Origin: JAIYDQ01 sp034408855
GTDB taxonomy: Bacteria > Planctomycetota > Planctomycetia > Pirellulales > Pirellulaceae
Direction: 5' to 3'
Assembly (NCBI GenBank): GCA_034408855.1
Contig: JAWXCK010000040.1
Coordinates: 9,320 to 73,319 of the forward strand
Length of the DNA: 64,000 nt
How positions within the stretch are numbered: position 1 is the first letter of the stretch; the number at the start of each line of letters is the position of its first letter. The position numbers were made by a program, and so were the translations under genes. Below are positions 7,905 to 17,199 of the stretch, in pieces. The notes beneath the pieces are model-generated. The model saw only the letters and a list, made by a program, of their open reading frames with translations. It searched no databases and was not told where the DNA came from.

Positions 7905-8980
7905 TATTCTAATTCTTCGAGCAATCGATCGGTGATCGCAATCGTGCCTGTACTGATTTGTCCCTTTCGGACAAGATCGGCGGTTCGATGACCGGCAGCG
8001 AGGACACTCTTGACTGCGTTTTCGATGGTGACTGCTTCGTCTTCTAATTTGAGTGAATACCTCAAGAGCATTGCGGCGGCTAGGATCGTTGCTAGCGGAT
8101 TCGCAATCCCTTTGCCGGCGATATCGGGTGCCGAACCATGAATCGGTTCGTAGAGTCCAGGCCCGCTGCTTCCCAGCGAGGCACTCGGCAGCATCCCCAA
8201 GGAACCTGGGAGCATCGAAGCTTCGTCGGTTAAAATGTCGCCGAACATGTTACTGGTCACGACGACATCAAACCAAGTTGGCTTGGAGATCAAATGCATC
8301 GCCATCGAATCGACCAGAACAACGTCGTACTGAAGATCGGAATACTCTTCTTTCATTAAGCGAGCCGTGACCTTGCGCCACAATCGACTGACTTCTAAAA
8401 CGTTGGCTTTATCGACCATCGTCAGATGACTCTTTCGCTTGCGAGCAGCCTCGGCTGCCATACGAACAATGCGTTCGATTTCACCGGTCGAGTAAACGGC
8501 TGTGCTGAACGATTTTTCGCTTCCGTCTGCCAACTGCTCAGTGCCTGACGGTCCAAAATAGAGGCCGCCGGTCAATTCGCGAAAGAATAAAATGTCGGTT
8601 CCTTCGATGATTTCTCGCTTGAGCGGCGAAGCATCGAGCAATTCCGAGAACGTCACAATGGGGCGAAGATTGGCAAAAAGTCCGAGCTCCTTGCGGATCT
8701 TGAGCAAGCCCGCTTCGGGACGCGTCTTGGCATTCGGATCATCCCATTTCGGGCCACCCACGGCACCTAAAAGAATGGCATCGCTCGCTCGACAAGCATC
8801 GATGGTCGCTTGCGGAAGCGGGTCACCCAGTTGATCGATGCCAATTCCGCCGATGATATGCGACGAAAAATGAAATCGATGGTGAAACTTTGCCGAAATC
8901 GCTTCTAAAACTCGAGCGGCTTGGGCTGTCACCTCAGGACCAATCCCATCGCCGGGGAGAAGAACAATATTCGCTTCCAA
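7904..8980 (-). CDS. leuB: 3-isopropylmalate dehydrogenase
   Basis: Oxidises and decarboxylates (2R,3S)-3-isopropylmalate with NAD in leucine biosynthesis; cytoplasmic. Family blocks are VLLPGDGIGPEV at the N-terminus, LLGAVGGPKWDD, IRKELGLFANLRP, FFRELTGGLYFG, VDSMAMHLISKP and the NAD-binding end GLYEPIHGSAPDIAGKGIANP. The probable start is the TTG at 8980, with AGGT eight or so bases upstream; it gives 358 residues beginning MEANIVLLPGDG, the normal length. The longer in-frame ATG at 9016 adds 12 residues without homology. No other leucine gene is in the window, so it is separated from leuA/leuCD. A dispersed hairpin repeat overlaps its stop codon. Confidence 0.96.
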   Translation of the reverse strand: MEANIVLLPGDGIGPEVTAQAARVLEAISAKFHHRFHFSSHIIGGIGIDQLGDPLPQATIDACRASDAILLGAVGGPKWDDPNAKTRPEAGLLKIRKELGLFANLRPIVTFSELLDASPLKREIIEGTDILFFRELTGGLYFGPSGTEQLADGSEKSFSTAVYSTGEIERIVRMAAEAARKRKSHLTMVDKANVLEVSRLWRKVTARLMKEEYSDLQYDVVLVDSMAMHLISKPTWFDVVVTSNMFGDILTDEASMLPGSLGMLPSASLGSSGPGLYEPIHGSAPDIAGKGIANPLATILAAAMLLRYSLKLEDEAVTIENAVKSVLAAGHRTADLVRKGQISTGTIAITDRLLEELE

Positions 8981-9129
8981 AATGTACCTAGACCTTTCAA
9001 ACCGACCAGAATTCAATCCACGCGATTCTACGCAAAATGCCGTAATTCGCTAGGAGTGCAGCGCAGTTAGAAAAGCCTTTTGACGCCAACCCATTCGACG
9101 GTCCCAAGAAGCGTTATTCTCGGTCGGAT

Positions 9130-9330
9130 CTATGCCTTGGCATCGAAACGGCTTCCGCTATCTGGAAGGTTAGCGGCGGACTGGAGCAATTCAAGAACCG
9201 CATTGGCAGTGCCTTTCTCAACGTCCTGCTGCTTTTTGAGAATGGCAGTACCAATATCCTGATTCGTCTTTGCCGATTCTGCGAAGATCTTTATCAGTTG
9301 CTCAGCATTCGACTGCTCTGTGACTCTCAT
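9130..9330 (-). CDS. Small YjfB-like protein (putative motility-associated family)
   Basis: A 66-residue protein. The start at 9330 is set by a strong GGAGGT seven bases upstream; an earlier in-frame codon at 9345 lacks a site. The sequence is one amphipathic helix followed by ILKKQQDVEKGTANAVLELLQS and a short tail GSRFDAKA. The pattern of a VLKK/LLQ helix and a short tail with Asp resembles the small YjfB family, whose biochemical role is unknown. It stands alone, with leuB downstream and the GMC oxidoreductase diverging upstream. The family assignment is tentative, but the gene itself is well supported by its ribosome site and composition. Confidence 0.55.
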   Translation of the reverse strand: MRVTEQSNAEQLIKIFAESAKTNQDIGTAILKKQQDVEKGTANAVLELLQSAANLPDSGSRFDAKA

Positions 9331-9575
9331 GGTTAGCACCTCCAAATTGGCTTGTCAGCGTCACTTTACGAATTTTCACCCTTGGTTTGATAGCAATGGC
9401 ATCGGCGGAATGTGTGCGTCAGGCAGGCGCAGTTGGCTAAACTTTTAAAGATTTGAGTTGCTTCTTGCGATATGAAGTCGGATTTAACGGTTGTATCGAT
9501 TTTAGGGTCATCTCCTATCGCGGACTGGACGATAAATCCAATCGAGTCCAGTTGCGTAGTCATTCAATCTTGAGC

Positions 9576-11546
9576 ATGGCGTCGAATGGAGAATTGAGCT
9601 TGTTTGGCAAGCAAAAAAAGGACAACGTGACGAACGGTGTACGAAGTGAAACTCCCAATTTCGTGTCTCAACCGTCGGTAGACGTTCAAAAAGATTTCTC
9701 GTCAGTCAAGTCGACTCGCCGCCGAACGATCGCGTCGCTAGCTACCGGTGCGATCGCTCATGCGTCGTCGGTTGATCATGCTCGCGGAGGCGAAGTTCTT
9801 TCGCGGCGAAAGACGAGCAGCTCACCGTTAAAAGAACTTGCGATCGCCGACTACCATCAAAATATGCGAGCCTTCGGTGGCGCATTGTGCCTGCCAATCG
9901 AATGCTTGGCAAAAAACAGTCCGGCCGGTGTTCCGTGGCAATATGACGTTGCCGTTGTCGGTTCGGGGTATGGCGCTGCGATAACCGCCGCGCGACTTGC
10001 CGAGAAAATGCGCCCAGGAACCAAGCTTTGCATTTTGGAACGCGGTCGAGAATGGATTCCAGGGACATTTCCAGATGTACTCGGCGATGTCATGGACGAA
10101 ACGAGACTCAAAATATTTGGACGCAATCAGCGCGAGATCAACAATCCGACCGGCCTATTCAATGTGCTTCAAGGCGAAGAGATTTCGGTTCTCAGCGGCA
10201 GCGGCATTGGCGGCACTTCTCTCATCAACGCTAGCGTTGCGATTCGACCTGACCGCGAAGTCTTCCTGCAAACACAATGGCCAATGGCCCTTCGAGATCT
10301 CGATAGCTTAAACCTCTATTTCGACCGCGCCGAATGGGAATTGCACGCCCGAGTTGATTCATGTGACTGGACTCACAAGATGCGATCTCAACGGCTAGCT
10401 GCTGAAAAACTTCGCGACCAAGGATGTCACTACGAAGCCGCCGCGATTTCGGTAATGCGTAGCTATCAAGGCCCGAATCTTCCCATCATGAATCGCCAAG
10501 GAATCATCCAACGCGATTGCACCGACTGCGGCGATTGTATGACAGGTTGCAACGTCGGTGCCAAAAACTCGTTGGCCATGAACTATCTGCCGCTCGCGCG
10601 ACGAGCTGGGGCCGAGATGTTTGCCCAAGTCGAGATTCGACAAATCGAAAAATGCAATGGTTTCTATCGCTTGCATTTTCTTTATCATCAGCGCGATGCA
10701 CACGGCAAACATCAATCGATTCCTGGTTGTATTACTTCGCGATTGGTAGTGCTGGGTGCCGGTAGCCTTGGCAGTTCGGAGATTTTGATGCGGTCTCAAA
10801 ATGATCGCTTCGCGTTTTCAAAACAGCTCGGTTGCAACTGGACTGGCAATGGCGATGCCCTTGGCTTTGTTGGCAAATCAGAATACGACACGAACATAGG
10901 TGGAGTTAGCGCCTATCCAGAGCAAGCTTGTCGAATCGGGCCGACGATTCAAACCAATCTGACGTATCCATGCCGACCACACTTGTTTGATCGAGTCTTG
11001 ATTCAAGAAGGCGCCGCGCCGCGTTCCTACGCCAACTCGCTCGGTATTTTGATGCAAGACATGGATCTCGATAACACTTTGGCCTTACTCGGGATGGGAC
11101 ACGATCGACAAGAGGGAAAGATCGTTCTGGAAGATAACGGCAACGGCGTCGTCACATGGCCAGGGTTGCTCGATAGCCCCTATCGAAGACACATTCGCGA
11201 AGAGTTTGCCAAAGTCGCGCACGCTCATGGCGGCAAGTACAAGTACTTGAAAATTTTTGGTGATCGAATGGTATCCGTCCATCCATTGGGTGGCTGTGCG
11301 ATGAGCGACGATCCTCGGTCAGGCGTACTCAATCACAAAGGCCAAGTTTACGATTGTGCATGCGGCGGTGATATCGATCCGCAAACGGGTGAACTTCGAG
11401 TTCATGAAGGACTATACGTTTCCGACGGTGCCATTTTCCCAACGGCGATCGCCTGCAACCCGTACCTCACGATCTCCGCAATGGCCGAACGAAACGCTCA
11501 GCTTCTCACGATGGAACCGCAATACGCCGATCTGTTTAAAGTCTAA
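9576..11546 (+). CDS. GMC-type FAD oxidoreductase with four-cysteine motif (cholesterol-oxidase-like)
   Basis: FAD-dependent oxidoreductase of the glucose-methanol-choline group, closest in style to actinobacterial cholesterol oxidases and related alcohol dehydrogenases. The FAD-binding motif VVGSGYGAAITAARLAE lies near residue 128, the second FAD block GSGIGGTSLINAS near 207, and the C-terminal catalytic region HPLGGCAMSDDPRSGVLN and SDGAIFPTAIACNPYLTISA are intact. Residues about 314-324 hold C-x2-C-x2-C-x3-C (CTDCGDCMTGCNVGAKNSL), a ferredoxin-like cluster motif known in this subgroup. The frame is open to 9453; the ATG at 9576 is preferred but uncertain, because the first 120 residues are Ser/Arg-rich and not conserved in appearance. 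A dispersed hairpin repeat follows the stop at once. The substrate cannot be read from sequence. Confidence 0.87.
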   Translation: MASNGELSLFGKQKKDNVTNGVRSETPNFVSQPSVDVQKDFSSVKSTRRRTIASLATGAIAHASSVDHARGGEVLSRRKTSSSPLKELAIADYHQNMRAFGGALCLPIECLAKNSPAGVPWQYDVAVVGSGYGAAITAARLAEKMRPGTKLCILERGREWIPGTFPDVLGDVMDETRLKIFGRNQREINNPTGLFNVLQGEEISVLSGSGIGGTSLINASVAIRPDREVFLQTQWPMALRDLDSLNLYFDRAEWELHARVDSCDWTHKMRSQRLAAEKLRDQGCHYEAAAISVMRSYQGPNLPIMNRQGIIQRDCTDCGDCMTGCNVGAKNSLAMNYLPLARRAGAEMFAQVEIRQIEKCNGFYRLHFLYHQRDAHGKHQSIPGCITSRLVVLGAGSLGSSEILMRSQNDRFAFSKQLGCNWTGNGDALGFVGKSEYDTNIGGVSAYPEQACRIGPTIQTNLTYPCRPHLFDRVLIQEGAAPRSYANSLGILMQDMDLDNTLALLGMGHDRQEGKIVLEDNGNGVVTWPGLLDSPYRRHIREEFAKVAHAHGGKYKYLKIFGDRMVSVHPLGGCAMSDDPRSGVLNHKGQVYDCACGGDIDPQTGELRVHEGLYVSDGAIFPTAIACNPYLTISAMAERNAQLLTMEPQYADLFKV

Positions 11547-11547
11547 G

Positions 11548-11569
11548 TGGGGCAAGCTTCCAGCTTGCC
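11548..11569 (+). repeat. Dispersed 3'-end hairpin repeat, copy 3
   Basis: Begins one base after the TAA of the GMC oxidoreductase gene. This copy, GGCAAGCT-TCC-AGCTTGCC, forms a perfect 8-bp stem with a 3-base loop. No T tract follows. Confidence 0.88.
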
Positions 11570-11668
11570 GCATGAGCTACCGCAGAGGTAAACCCCTCGT
11601 CGTCGGACGGCAAACTAAGCCATTGTGCAATTCTCGGAACCTGATTTCTTTTATTGACGCGCAGCAGT

Positions 11669-12175
11669 TCAAAATCGACGCGCAGTTGGGATTTCACAGG
11701 TTCGCAGACCGTTTGGCTTGAACGTCGAACGGCAGTACGTCTTCCGACGCCCTTGAAATCCCGCTGGCTTGCCCAGCGGATCATTCGGCATTGGCCCGAC
11801 TCTCACATTCTCCGGAAAATTTTCGAATGCAAACTCTTGCGACGCATTCATTAGTTCAGTCACCAACAGAGCAGGCGAAACGGTAGGGTGCGCTTCAACC
11901 GCAATATGCTCGTGGTCAGGTAAAAAAGAAAACTTATCAAAAACCACTCGCAATCGAGCTTGCTGACCCCACCAATTTGCGTCAACTGCCTTCGCTGTTG
12001 AGGCAACTGGTCCGCTAACAGCCTTACACAGTTGACCTTTGGTTTTATTGGCCGCAGTTGCAGTAGATTCTTGCGGCAGCAGACTGACACAGCCACTACT
12101 GTTCGGCACTGGGCTTGCGTTGTGCGTTAGAGGGCTTGGTTTTACGGGATAGTAAGTCGAGGCAGGTCGGGACAA
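11669..12175 (-). pseudogene. Unrecognised coding remnant next to a dead transposase
   Basis: A reading frame of 168 codons. The C-terminal two thirds look like genuine protein (ARLRVVFDKFSFLPDHEHI, then TVSPALLVTELMNASQEFAFENFP and GFQGRRKTYCRSTFKPNGL, ending PTARRF). The first 50 residues look like translated intergenic DNA and run through a 16-base sequence that recurs in inverted orientation at 13227-13242. I therefore read it as a gene that lost its 5' part, possibly through the neighbouring insertion element, or as a short accessory gene with a later start. No family recognised. Confidence 0.4.
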
Positions 12176-13242
12176 GAGGGGATCGGTGACTGATTACTGG
12201 GATAGCTCAGAGGTTTTCACGCGCTGGTTTTACCGACCGCGCAGCAGCGAACCGACTCGGTACGCTCGAAGCGCAGAGCTCTAAAGAGGACTAGGGTTTC
12301 AGTTTTTCGATATGCGATTCCAACTCATCGAGGCTTGCCCAGCCGCTCATGTATAAGCATATCATCTCGAAGGTACGTTTAGTTGGGCTTCGACCGGTAT
12401 AAAGCAAGATCAAAGTGCAAACGATGATTGCACAGTAGACTTGTGCTTGAGAGCTTGCGACCTCTGCGGCAACCACGGCTAGTGTGTGGTGTTGCTTTGA
12501 CGATAACTAATCGAACAGGATGATCGATGCTGCTTCTTTTACTGATGACACGAATCGTTTGGTCGCTGATGACCCCTGCTTCTATGTCGGCTGGGGTAAG
12601 CTCCTTAGACTCGCTGATTTCATAATTGATCTTGTCCCGCACACGACAGATATAGCTACTGGACTTGGCGTGAATAGCATTTCATAGTTTCCAACTCTAA
12701 TAGCCACGATCGGTCACATAAAGACGATCGGGTTCGAGGGTCCGTTCCAAAACAGCCCGTTCATCGGAACGGCCCTTTAGGATTTGCCGATGTCGTGTCG
12801 ATACGATTAGGAATTCCTTTCAGGATTTCGAACTTCTTCTGAACTTTCTTCAGCAGGGAAGCCTGTTGTAAGCCCCGCAACGAATCGACGATTGGAGAAT
12901 AAAGCCAAAGCAGGATGAGGGTGCAGTACTGATCCATATGCAACTGACGGTTATTCGCTTTGTCGCGCTGGGTTCCAACATCATGCAAGCGTTCAAGCAA
13001 GGGGCCTAAAGCTTTAAAGTACTTTAGTCCTTTGACATCCTTGGGCAGGATATTGGAGTTGGATTCGTCGTTGGCCATACCGAATTGCAAATGTGACAGC
13101 GGAAGATCGTTGTCATGGAGGAGCGCAATTCTTGTGCCAAACTAACTAAATATTTCTAAAAAACTACCGTGCCGAAACGGTGTGCGAGGGGGGGCCGGTA
13201 ATCAGGCTTGCCGCAACGCAACTACCGTGCCGAACAGTAGTG
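12094..13242. mobile_element. Candidate IS4-type element bounded by a 16-bp inverted repeat
   Basis: The 16 bases at 12094-12109 (CACTACTGTTCGGCAC) are the exact reverse complement of 13227-13242, and GTGTC/GACAC matches extend just beyond on both sides. Between them lies only a decayed IS4-family transposase. The pair may be terminal inverted repeats of an element shortened by an internal deletion. Target-site duplications are not evident, and a second partial match to this motif at 13163-13180 weakens the assignment. Confidence 0.4.
12291..13090 (-). pseudogene. IS4-family transposase remnant
   Basis: Three fragments in different frames match one IS4-type transposase in order. 13090 to 12761 gives the N-terminal part (LPKDVKGLKYFKALGPLLER, HDVGTQRDKANNRQLHMDQY, RGLQQASLLKKVQKK). 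12760 to about 12690 gives a piece around the catalytic aspartate (LEPDRLYVTDRGY) followed by an in-frame stop. 12642 to 12291 gives the C-terminal part (EAGVISDQTIRVIS, then QAQVYCAIIVCTLILLYTGR and ASLDELESHIEKLKP). About 100 codons between the first two parts are missing, and there are at least two frameshifts plus a stop. It cannot make transposase. Full-length relatives in planctomycetes are about 400-450 residues. Confidence 0.85.
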
Positions 13243-13314
13243 TGGGTGTCCCCAACGTCTCGGTGCCAACGTCGGTGCCCCATCGTCGCCAACGTCGGTT
13301 TGCCAACGTCGCCA

Positions 13315-15216
13315 TCAGGCGGCCCGGCTTCTGTCGTCGGCAATCGGCTCTGGGACAGAAGTTCCTAAGTTCCATTCCACATAGGGTGTGATAAGCCGAT
13401 TGACGGCCTCGGAAAGACGATAGGCTTTTTCAGTGCTGCGCTGTCGCGTGATGTAACCTGTGACCTTCTGAGAAACTTCGTGCTCAGCCGGACAATAGCC
13501 GTGCTCCCGCGTTCGAAGCCGATTCATTTCGGGTCTTCCGTGCGATTCGAGCAGTTGTTGTGTCTTTTGCCTATCGGTGATTCGGAAGCCGCCAAGGAAT
13601 CGCGGAATGTGGCAAAACCGCAGCCCCTCCGCTTGAAATCGGAGTAGCAGGTCCCAGTCCATGGCAAACTGAAAGGACTCATCGATCCTGCTACCAATCC
13701 TGTCCCACGCGCTGCGCCGCCAGAACAATGTCTCTTGCGGAACATAGTCGGTCCAACGCAGCGTTTCAGGATCATGCGGAGGTAATACCCAGTAGTTGAT
13801 GACTCGATCTTGCTCATCGATGAGCAGTCGATTTCCATAGACAACATCGACATCGGGATGTTCCTGAAAGAACTTTGCGACGTAGGCGAGACTCCCGGGA
13901 AGAAGCACGTCGTCCGAGTTGAGGTAGGCCATGATCTCGCCGTTAGTTCGGGCTAAGCCCAAATTGATGGCGTGTGCCTGACCATTGTCTCGAATACTCT
14001 GCCATGAGGCCAACTTCGTCTCATAGCGTGCGACAATGTTAAGGCTTTCGTCGGTCGAGCAAGCGTCTTGAATCGTGTACTCGAGATTCGGATACTCTTG
14101 ATCCACAACGCTGCGAATCGTCCGCGCGATGAACGTACCCTGATTCAAACTGGGGGTTACGATCGATATCTTCGGCGGATTTTCGAGATTGATTGGGGTG
14201 AAATAGGACTTTGGCAACCTGCAAGGCTGAGGAGCATCAAATCGCAGCTGAAACACTCTTCTTCCGAAAGAATTTTGTATTCGTTCCTTTGCGGGAAGCG
14301 GTAGAAACCGAATCATATAACGCGGTTTCCTTCGGATCTTATTGAGTTCACTGAAGGCATGCTGTCGTAGAATCTTCCATTTTCGCGACCAACCTTGCCA
14401 GCCCGTATGCGAAGCTTGGCCCATTGCCCGAAACGCATGACTAAGCGTTAGGTAGTCGTAGGAGGCCGAACGCATAGGTGATACGCCCGCCTCCGTTGCC
14501 ATGCAGTGTCCGTAGAGGATTGCCCAGCGAGTACCGGGTGAACCGAACTTGGTCTTCGTCAAATCCAGAGCTTCCAAAACAGATTCCTTCCGCAATTCGT
14601 CCAATGCATCCCTTTCATCGGCCTGATTTCGAGCAAGGCAGAAATCCGTACCATCGAATGTCACACCGGCCTGAATCAGCCGGATCCAAAGCTCATAGTG
14701 CGCCCAGTGCTCCAGTTTCTCGTCGAATTGACCGAACGCTTCCAGCACGCTCCGGCGGTAAAAGACGGCAGAACTCTGTAGGCATGCATGATCCTGTAGT
14801 TGCGATGGAGTTGGAGGCCGTACAGAGCGTCGGCGGTTCGATTGGCTTTTCGAGCCATTGTTATGGACTTGACCGTACAGGATTCGTGAATCACCATGCG
14901 TTTCGAAGTGTTTCAGCACGTTCTTCAAAGCATTGGGTTCGAAAATCGCATCCGGACTCAAGATGCCAACAATAGAACCCGATGAAGCGTGCACGCCAGC
15001 ATTGATCAAACCAGCAAGGCTGTTAGTCGAAACATGGTGAGTCAAAAGGCGTTTGTCGACCGCCGCGATGTATAGAGGGTTCGGCTCTGGCTCTCTATTT
15101 TTTACAACGTGACATTCAAGATCTTCTCCGTCGTATTCCAGCACGCTTTGAATTGCTTGATTCAAATACGAATTATCCCGCAGCAACGGAATGATGATTG
15201 AAAGTCGGTAATTCAT
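13315..15216 (-). CDS. Two-domain family 2 glycosyltransferase
   Basis: Probable polysaccharide glycosyltransferase with two GT-A domains in one chain, 633 residues from the ATG at 15216 (MNYRLSIIIPLLRDNSYL follows it directly; the longer in-frame reading to 15279 has no domain). Domain one (residues 1-240) has IIIPLLRDNSYLNQAIQSVL, a modified metal site in ILSPDAIFEPNALKN and an acceptor-side region. Domain two (about 350-560) has PKISIVTPSLNQGTFIARTI, the canonical AYLNSDDVLLPGS with Asp-Asp, and QETLFWRRSAWDRIG. The first domain has SPDA where the usual DxD would be, so it may bind donor differently or be inactive. It stands alone between the dead transposase and the PEP-CTERM gene, so the product polymer is unknown. 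Confidence 0.88.
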   Translation of the reverse strand: MNYRLSIIIPLLRDNSYLNQAIQSVLEYDGEDLECHVVKNREPEPNPLYIAAVDKRLLTHHVSTNSLAGLINAGVHASSGSIVGILSPDAIFEPNALKNVLKHFETHGDSRILYGQVHNNGSKSQSNRRRSVRPPTPSQLQDHACLQSSAVFYRRSVLEAFGQFDEKLEHWAHYELWIRLIQAGVTFDGTDFCLARNQADERDALDELRKESVLEALDLTKTKFGSPGTRWAILYGHCMATEAGVSPMRSASYDYLTLSHAFRAMGQASHTGWQGWSRKWKILRQHAFSELNKIRRKPRYMIRFLPLPAKERIQNSFGRRVFQLRFDAPQPCRLPKSYFTPINLENPPKISIVTPSLNQGTFIARTIRSVVDQEYPNLEYTIQDACSTDESLNIVARYETKLASWQSIRDNGQAHAINLGLARTNGEIMAYLNSDDVLLPGSLAYVAKFFQEHPDVDVVYGNRLLIDEQDRVINYWVLPPHDPETLRWTDYVPQETLFWRRSAWDRIGSRIDESFQFAMDWDLLLRFQAEGLRFCHIPRFLGGFRITDRQKTQQLLESHGRPEMNRLRTREHGYCPAEHEVSQKVTGYITRQRSTEKAYRLSEAVNRLITPYVEWNLGTSVPEPIADDRSRAA

Positions 15217-15613
15217 GAGCGGGCTACCAAATGACAAGCCAGTGAACGGGCGTTTAAAGAGTCTATCCTCACGTCTCATTCAATAACAACAGCAGTTTTT
15301 TCGATAGCAAAAACCGATCGAACTTGATCGGCTTCGATCTCATTGCAAGCAAAGTCCGACTCGCTATTTCCATGGGAGCGGTGATATTGACCCAAGACAT
15401 CCGATCGAGCTAGACCCTTTTTTTAGTAAAGCATAGCATTTTGCTGGGAATTTGCTCCGAATGTTTAAATGGTTGCTTGCAAACTGCAAATGGCGGGCTT
15501 AGTATCCGTTCGTGTGCTGAATTTCCGTTGAGTCGTTCTACGCTAATTTTGCACATTGAAAACGATTTTCGTGTCGATAGATTTTGATTCGTGTTATGCA
15601 TCAGGAGAAGCAA
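15217..15613. other. Intergenic region between divergent genes
   Basis: About 400 bases, A+T richer than the surroundings, between the reverse-strand glycosyltransferase and the forward PEP-CTERM gene. It must hold both promoters. I see no RNA gene or clear repeat; short frames here look random. Confidence 0.5.
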
Positions 15614-16555
15614 ATGAATGTGTTTGCAATTGTAGATCTGAGTATTCGACGGGCGTCGAACGGTAAGCGCCTATCCGTCTCAACTGCCAAGGGACTTATT
15701 TGGACATCGGCTATTTTATTGGTAGCGGTGTCATCTCCGATCAGCTCCTTGCGAGCGGCCGTAGTCACAGGCAACGGCGCGAATCCGGCTGATATACAAT
15801 CATCTGTCGACAACTTTCGTTCACTGCTCGGCCCTTTAAACCCGAACGTTGCGGGATCTTTTGGCAGTGGACGACGTGAAATTAACTGGGACGGCGTTCC
15901 CGATGGCTTTTCGGCGCCAAACAATTTGCCCGCGAACTTCTTTAACTCCAATTCACCTCGCGGCGCGGTCTTCAGTACTTCTGGTACGGGGTTCGCCGTC
16001 AGCGCTGATAGCTCGAACCCGACTACTACCCCAACGAATTTTTTAGACCAGAACGTTGCCTACGCCGGCCAGTTTCAGACGTTCTCGGCACAGCGGCTCT
16101 TTTCGCCGTTGGGCAACAATATGATGCAGATCGATTTTTTCGTCCCAGGATCAAATACGCCAGCGGGCGTGTCCGGATTCGGAGCCGTCTTCGCGGACGT
16201 GAACATCGACGCGGCTTCGCAAATCTCTCTGTTCTATACCGACAATAGCTTCGGTGGAGCCTTTGCCGTTCCAACAAGCGTTGCAGGCGGTCTCAGCTTT
16301 TTAGGAATTACTTCGCCAGACACTCGCCAATACGGACGAGTTGTGATCCAAAGCGGCAATGCAACCATCGGAACCACTCAGAATCTTGCGCTCAACATGG
16401 ACGTTGTTGTGATGGACGACTTTGTCTATGGCGAACCCATCGCAGTTCCCGAACCGTCGTCAATGGTGTTAACGTGTGGCGGGTTGTTCTGCCTAACTTC
16501 TCTACTGCGTAAGCGGCGAAAATCCGAATCCAACTCGGGATGCAAAGCCGACTAA
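15614..16555 (+). CDS. PEP-CTERM sorting-signal protein
   Basis: Exported protein of 313 residues that ends with a PEP-CTERM tripartite tail: AVPEPSSMVLTCGG, a hydrophobic stretch (GGLFCLTSLL) and the basic end RKRRKSE. Such tails are recognised by exosortases and mark surface or matrix proteins. The start at 15614 is favoured by AGGAG seven bases upstream; it is followed by an N-terminal signal with a hydrophobic core (TSAILLVAVSSPISSLRA). The body is rich in Gly, Asn, Ser and Phe and resembles beta-sandwich PEP-CTERM exoproteins (for example FDLxxVNTxxPGA-like text such as MQIDFFVPGSNTPAGVSGFG). Processing would need an exosortase; the only candidate in the window, at 61673-63382, lacks a recognisable active site. 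Specific function unknown. Confidence 0.92.
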   Translation: MNVFAIVDLSIRRASNGKRLSVSTAKGLIWTSAILLVAVSSPISSLRAAVVTGNGANPADIQSSVDNFRSLLGPLNPNVAGSFGSGRREINWDGVPDGFSAPNNLPANFFNSNSPRGAVFSTSGTGFAVSADSSNPTTTPTNFLDQNVAYAGQFQTFSAQRLFSPLGNNMMQIDFFVPGSNTPAGVSGFGAVFADVNIDAASQISLFYTDNSFGGAFAVPTSVAGGLSFLGITSPDTRQYGRVVIQSGNATIGTTQNLALNMDVVVMDDFVYGEPIAVPEPSSMVLTCGGLFCLTSLLRKRRKSESNSGCKAD

Positions 16556-16791
16556 ACGCTGTGAAACGCGACTTTAGCCCATTACCTTATTTGGATAACT
16601 GGCCCGTTGGCGCAGCGGATTTTTACTTTGCGATCAATGCGACGTTCCGCTTCATTCTCGCCCGGGCTGGTTTGGTTGGCTTGCGATGCTAACATAGAAA
16701 TGCGATTGCGAATATTTGTCATTTTGGGAACCAAGCTTACGAGTTCTACGTCCTGGTTGACGTGTAGGCCACATAAATGAGGATCGCAAAC

Positions 16792-17199
16792 ATGGTTCGA
16801 GTATTGATTTTCCTTATAGCATCGCTTGTTATCATCACTTCTGCCAAATCGACGGATAGGTCGCCGATCGGCTCTCCTGCTCTGGAGGCAAAATTGCACA
16901 GAACGTGGATCAGCGGCCCATGCGTGGGTGAGATGACCTTGAGAGCTGATGGCACTTTTGAACGACGGCAGTACTCGCCGGGTAACAACCATCTCACCGG
17001 TACTTGGGAAGTGCGTTGGAATTCGCTGCCACCGAATTTAGTTCGGACCTTCACGAGCTCGGACGACCCGGACCAAAACGGTGTTGGCAAGACGTGGGAA
17101 GTCAAACTTATTGAGTTGAACGATGATGATTTGGTATATCAGTATCCGGAACAATTTCCGGATGGTCACCGCCTAAAGTACACGCGAGCAAATAAGTAA
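16792..17199 (+). CDS. Small secreted hypothetical protein
   Basis: A 135-residue exported protein. The ATG at 16792 has AGGA eight bases upstream; an in-frame ATG at 16777 would add five residues. The N-terminus MVRVLIFLIASLVIITSA is a clear signal peptide. The mature region has HRTWISGPCVGEMTLRADGT, HLTGTWEVRWNSLPPNL and ELNDDDLVYQYPEQFPDGHR. This reads like the small lipocalin-like or calycin-type beta-barrel domains in which a short text such as GTFERRQYSPGNNHLTGTW alternates with Trp. It may bind a small ligand or polymer at the cell surface. No named family could be assigned. It follows the PEP-CTERM gene by about 240 bases and probably has its own promoter. Confidence 0.75.
   Translation: MVRVLIFLIASLVIITSAKSTDRSPIGSPALEAKLHRTWISGPCVGEMTLRADGTFERRQYSPGNNHLTGTWEVRWNSLPPNLVRTFTSSDDPDQNGVGKTWEVKLIELNDDDLVYQYPEQFPDGHRLKYTRANK

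Noticed and set aside
9366..9563. 65-codon reverse-strand frame upstream of the YjfB-like gene
   Set aside because: No ribosome site, no recognisable pattern, and it overlaps the possible 5' part of the GMC oxidoreductase gene.
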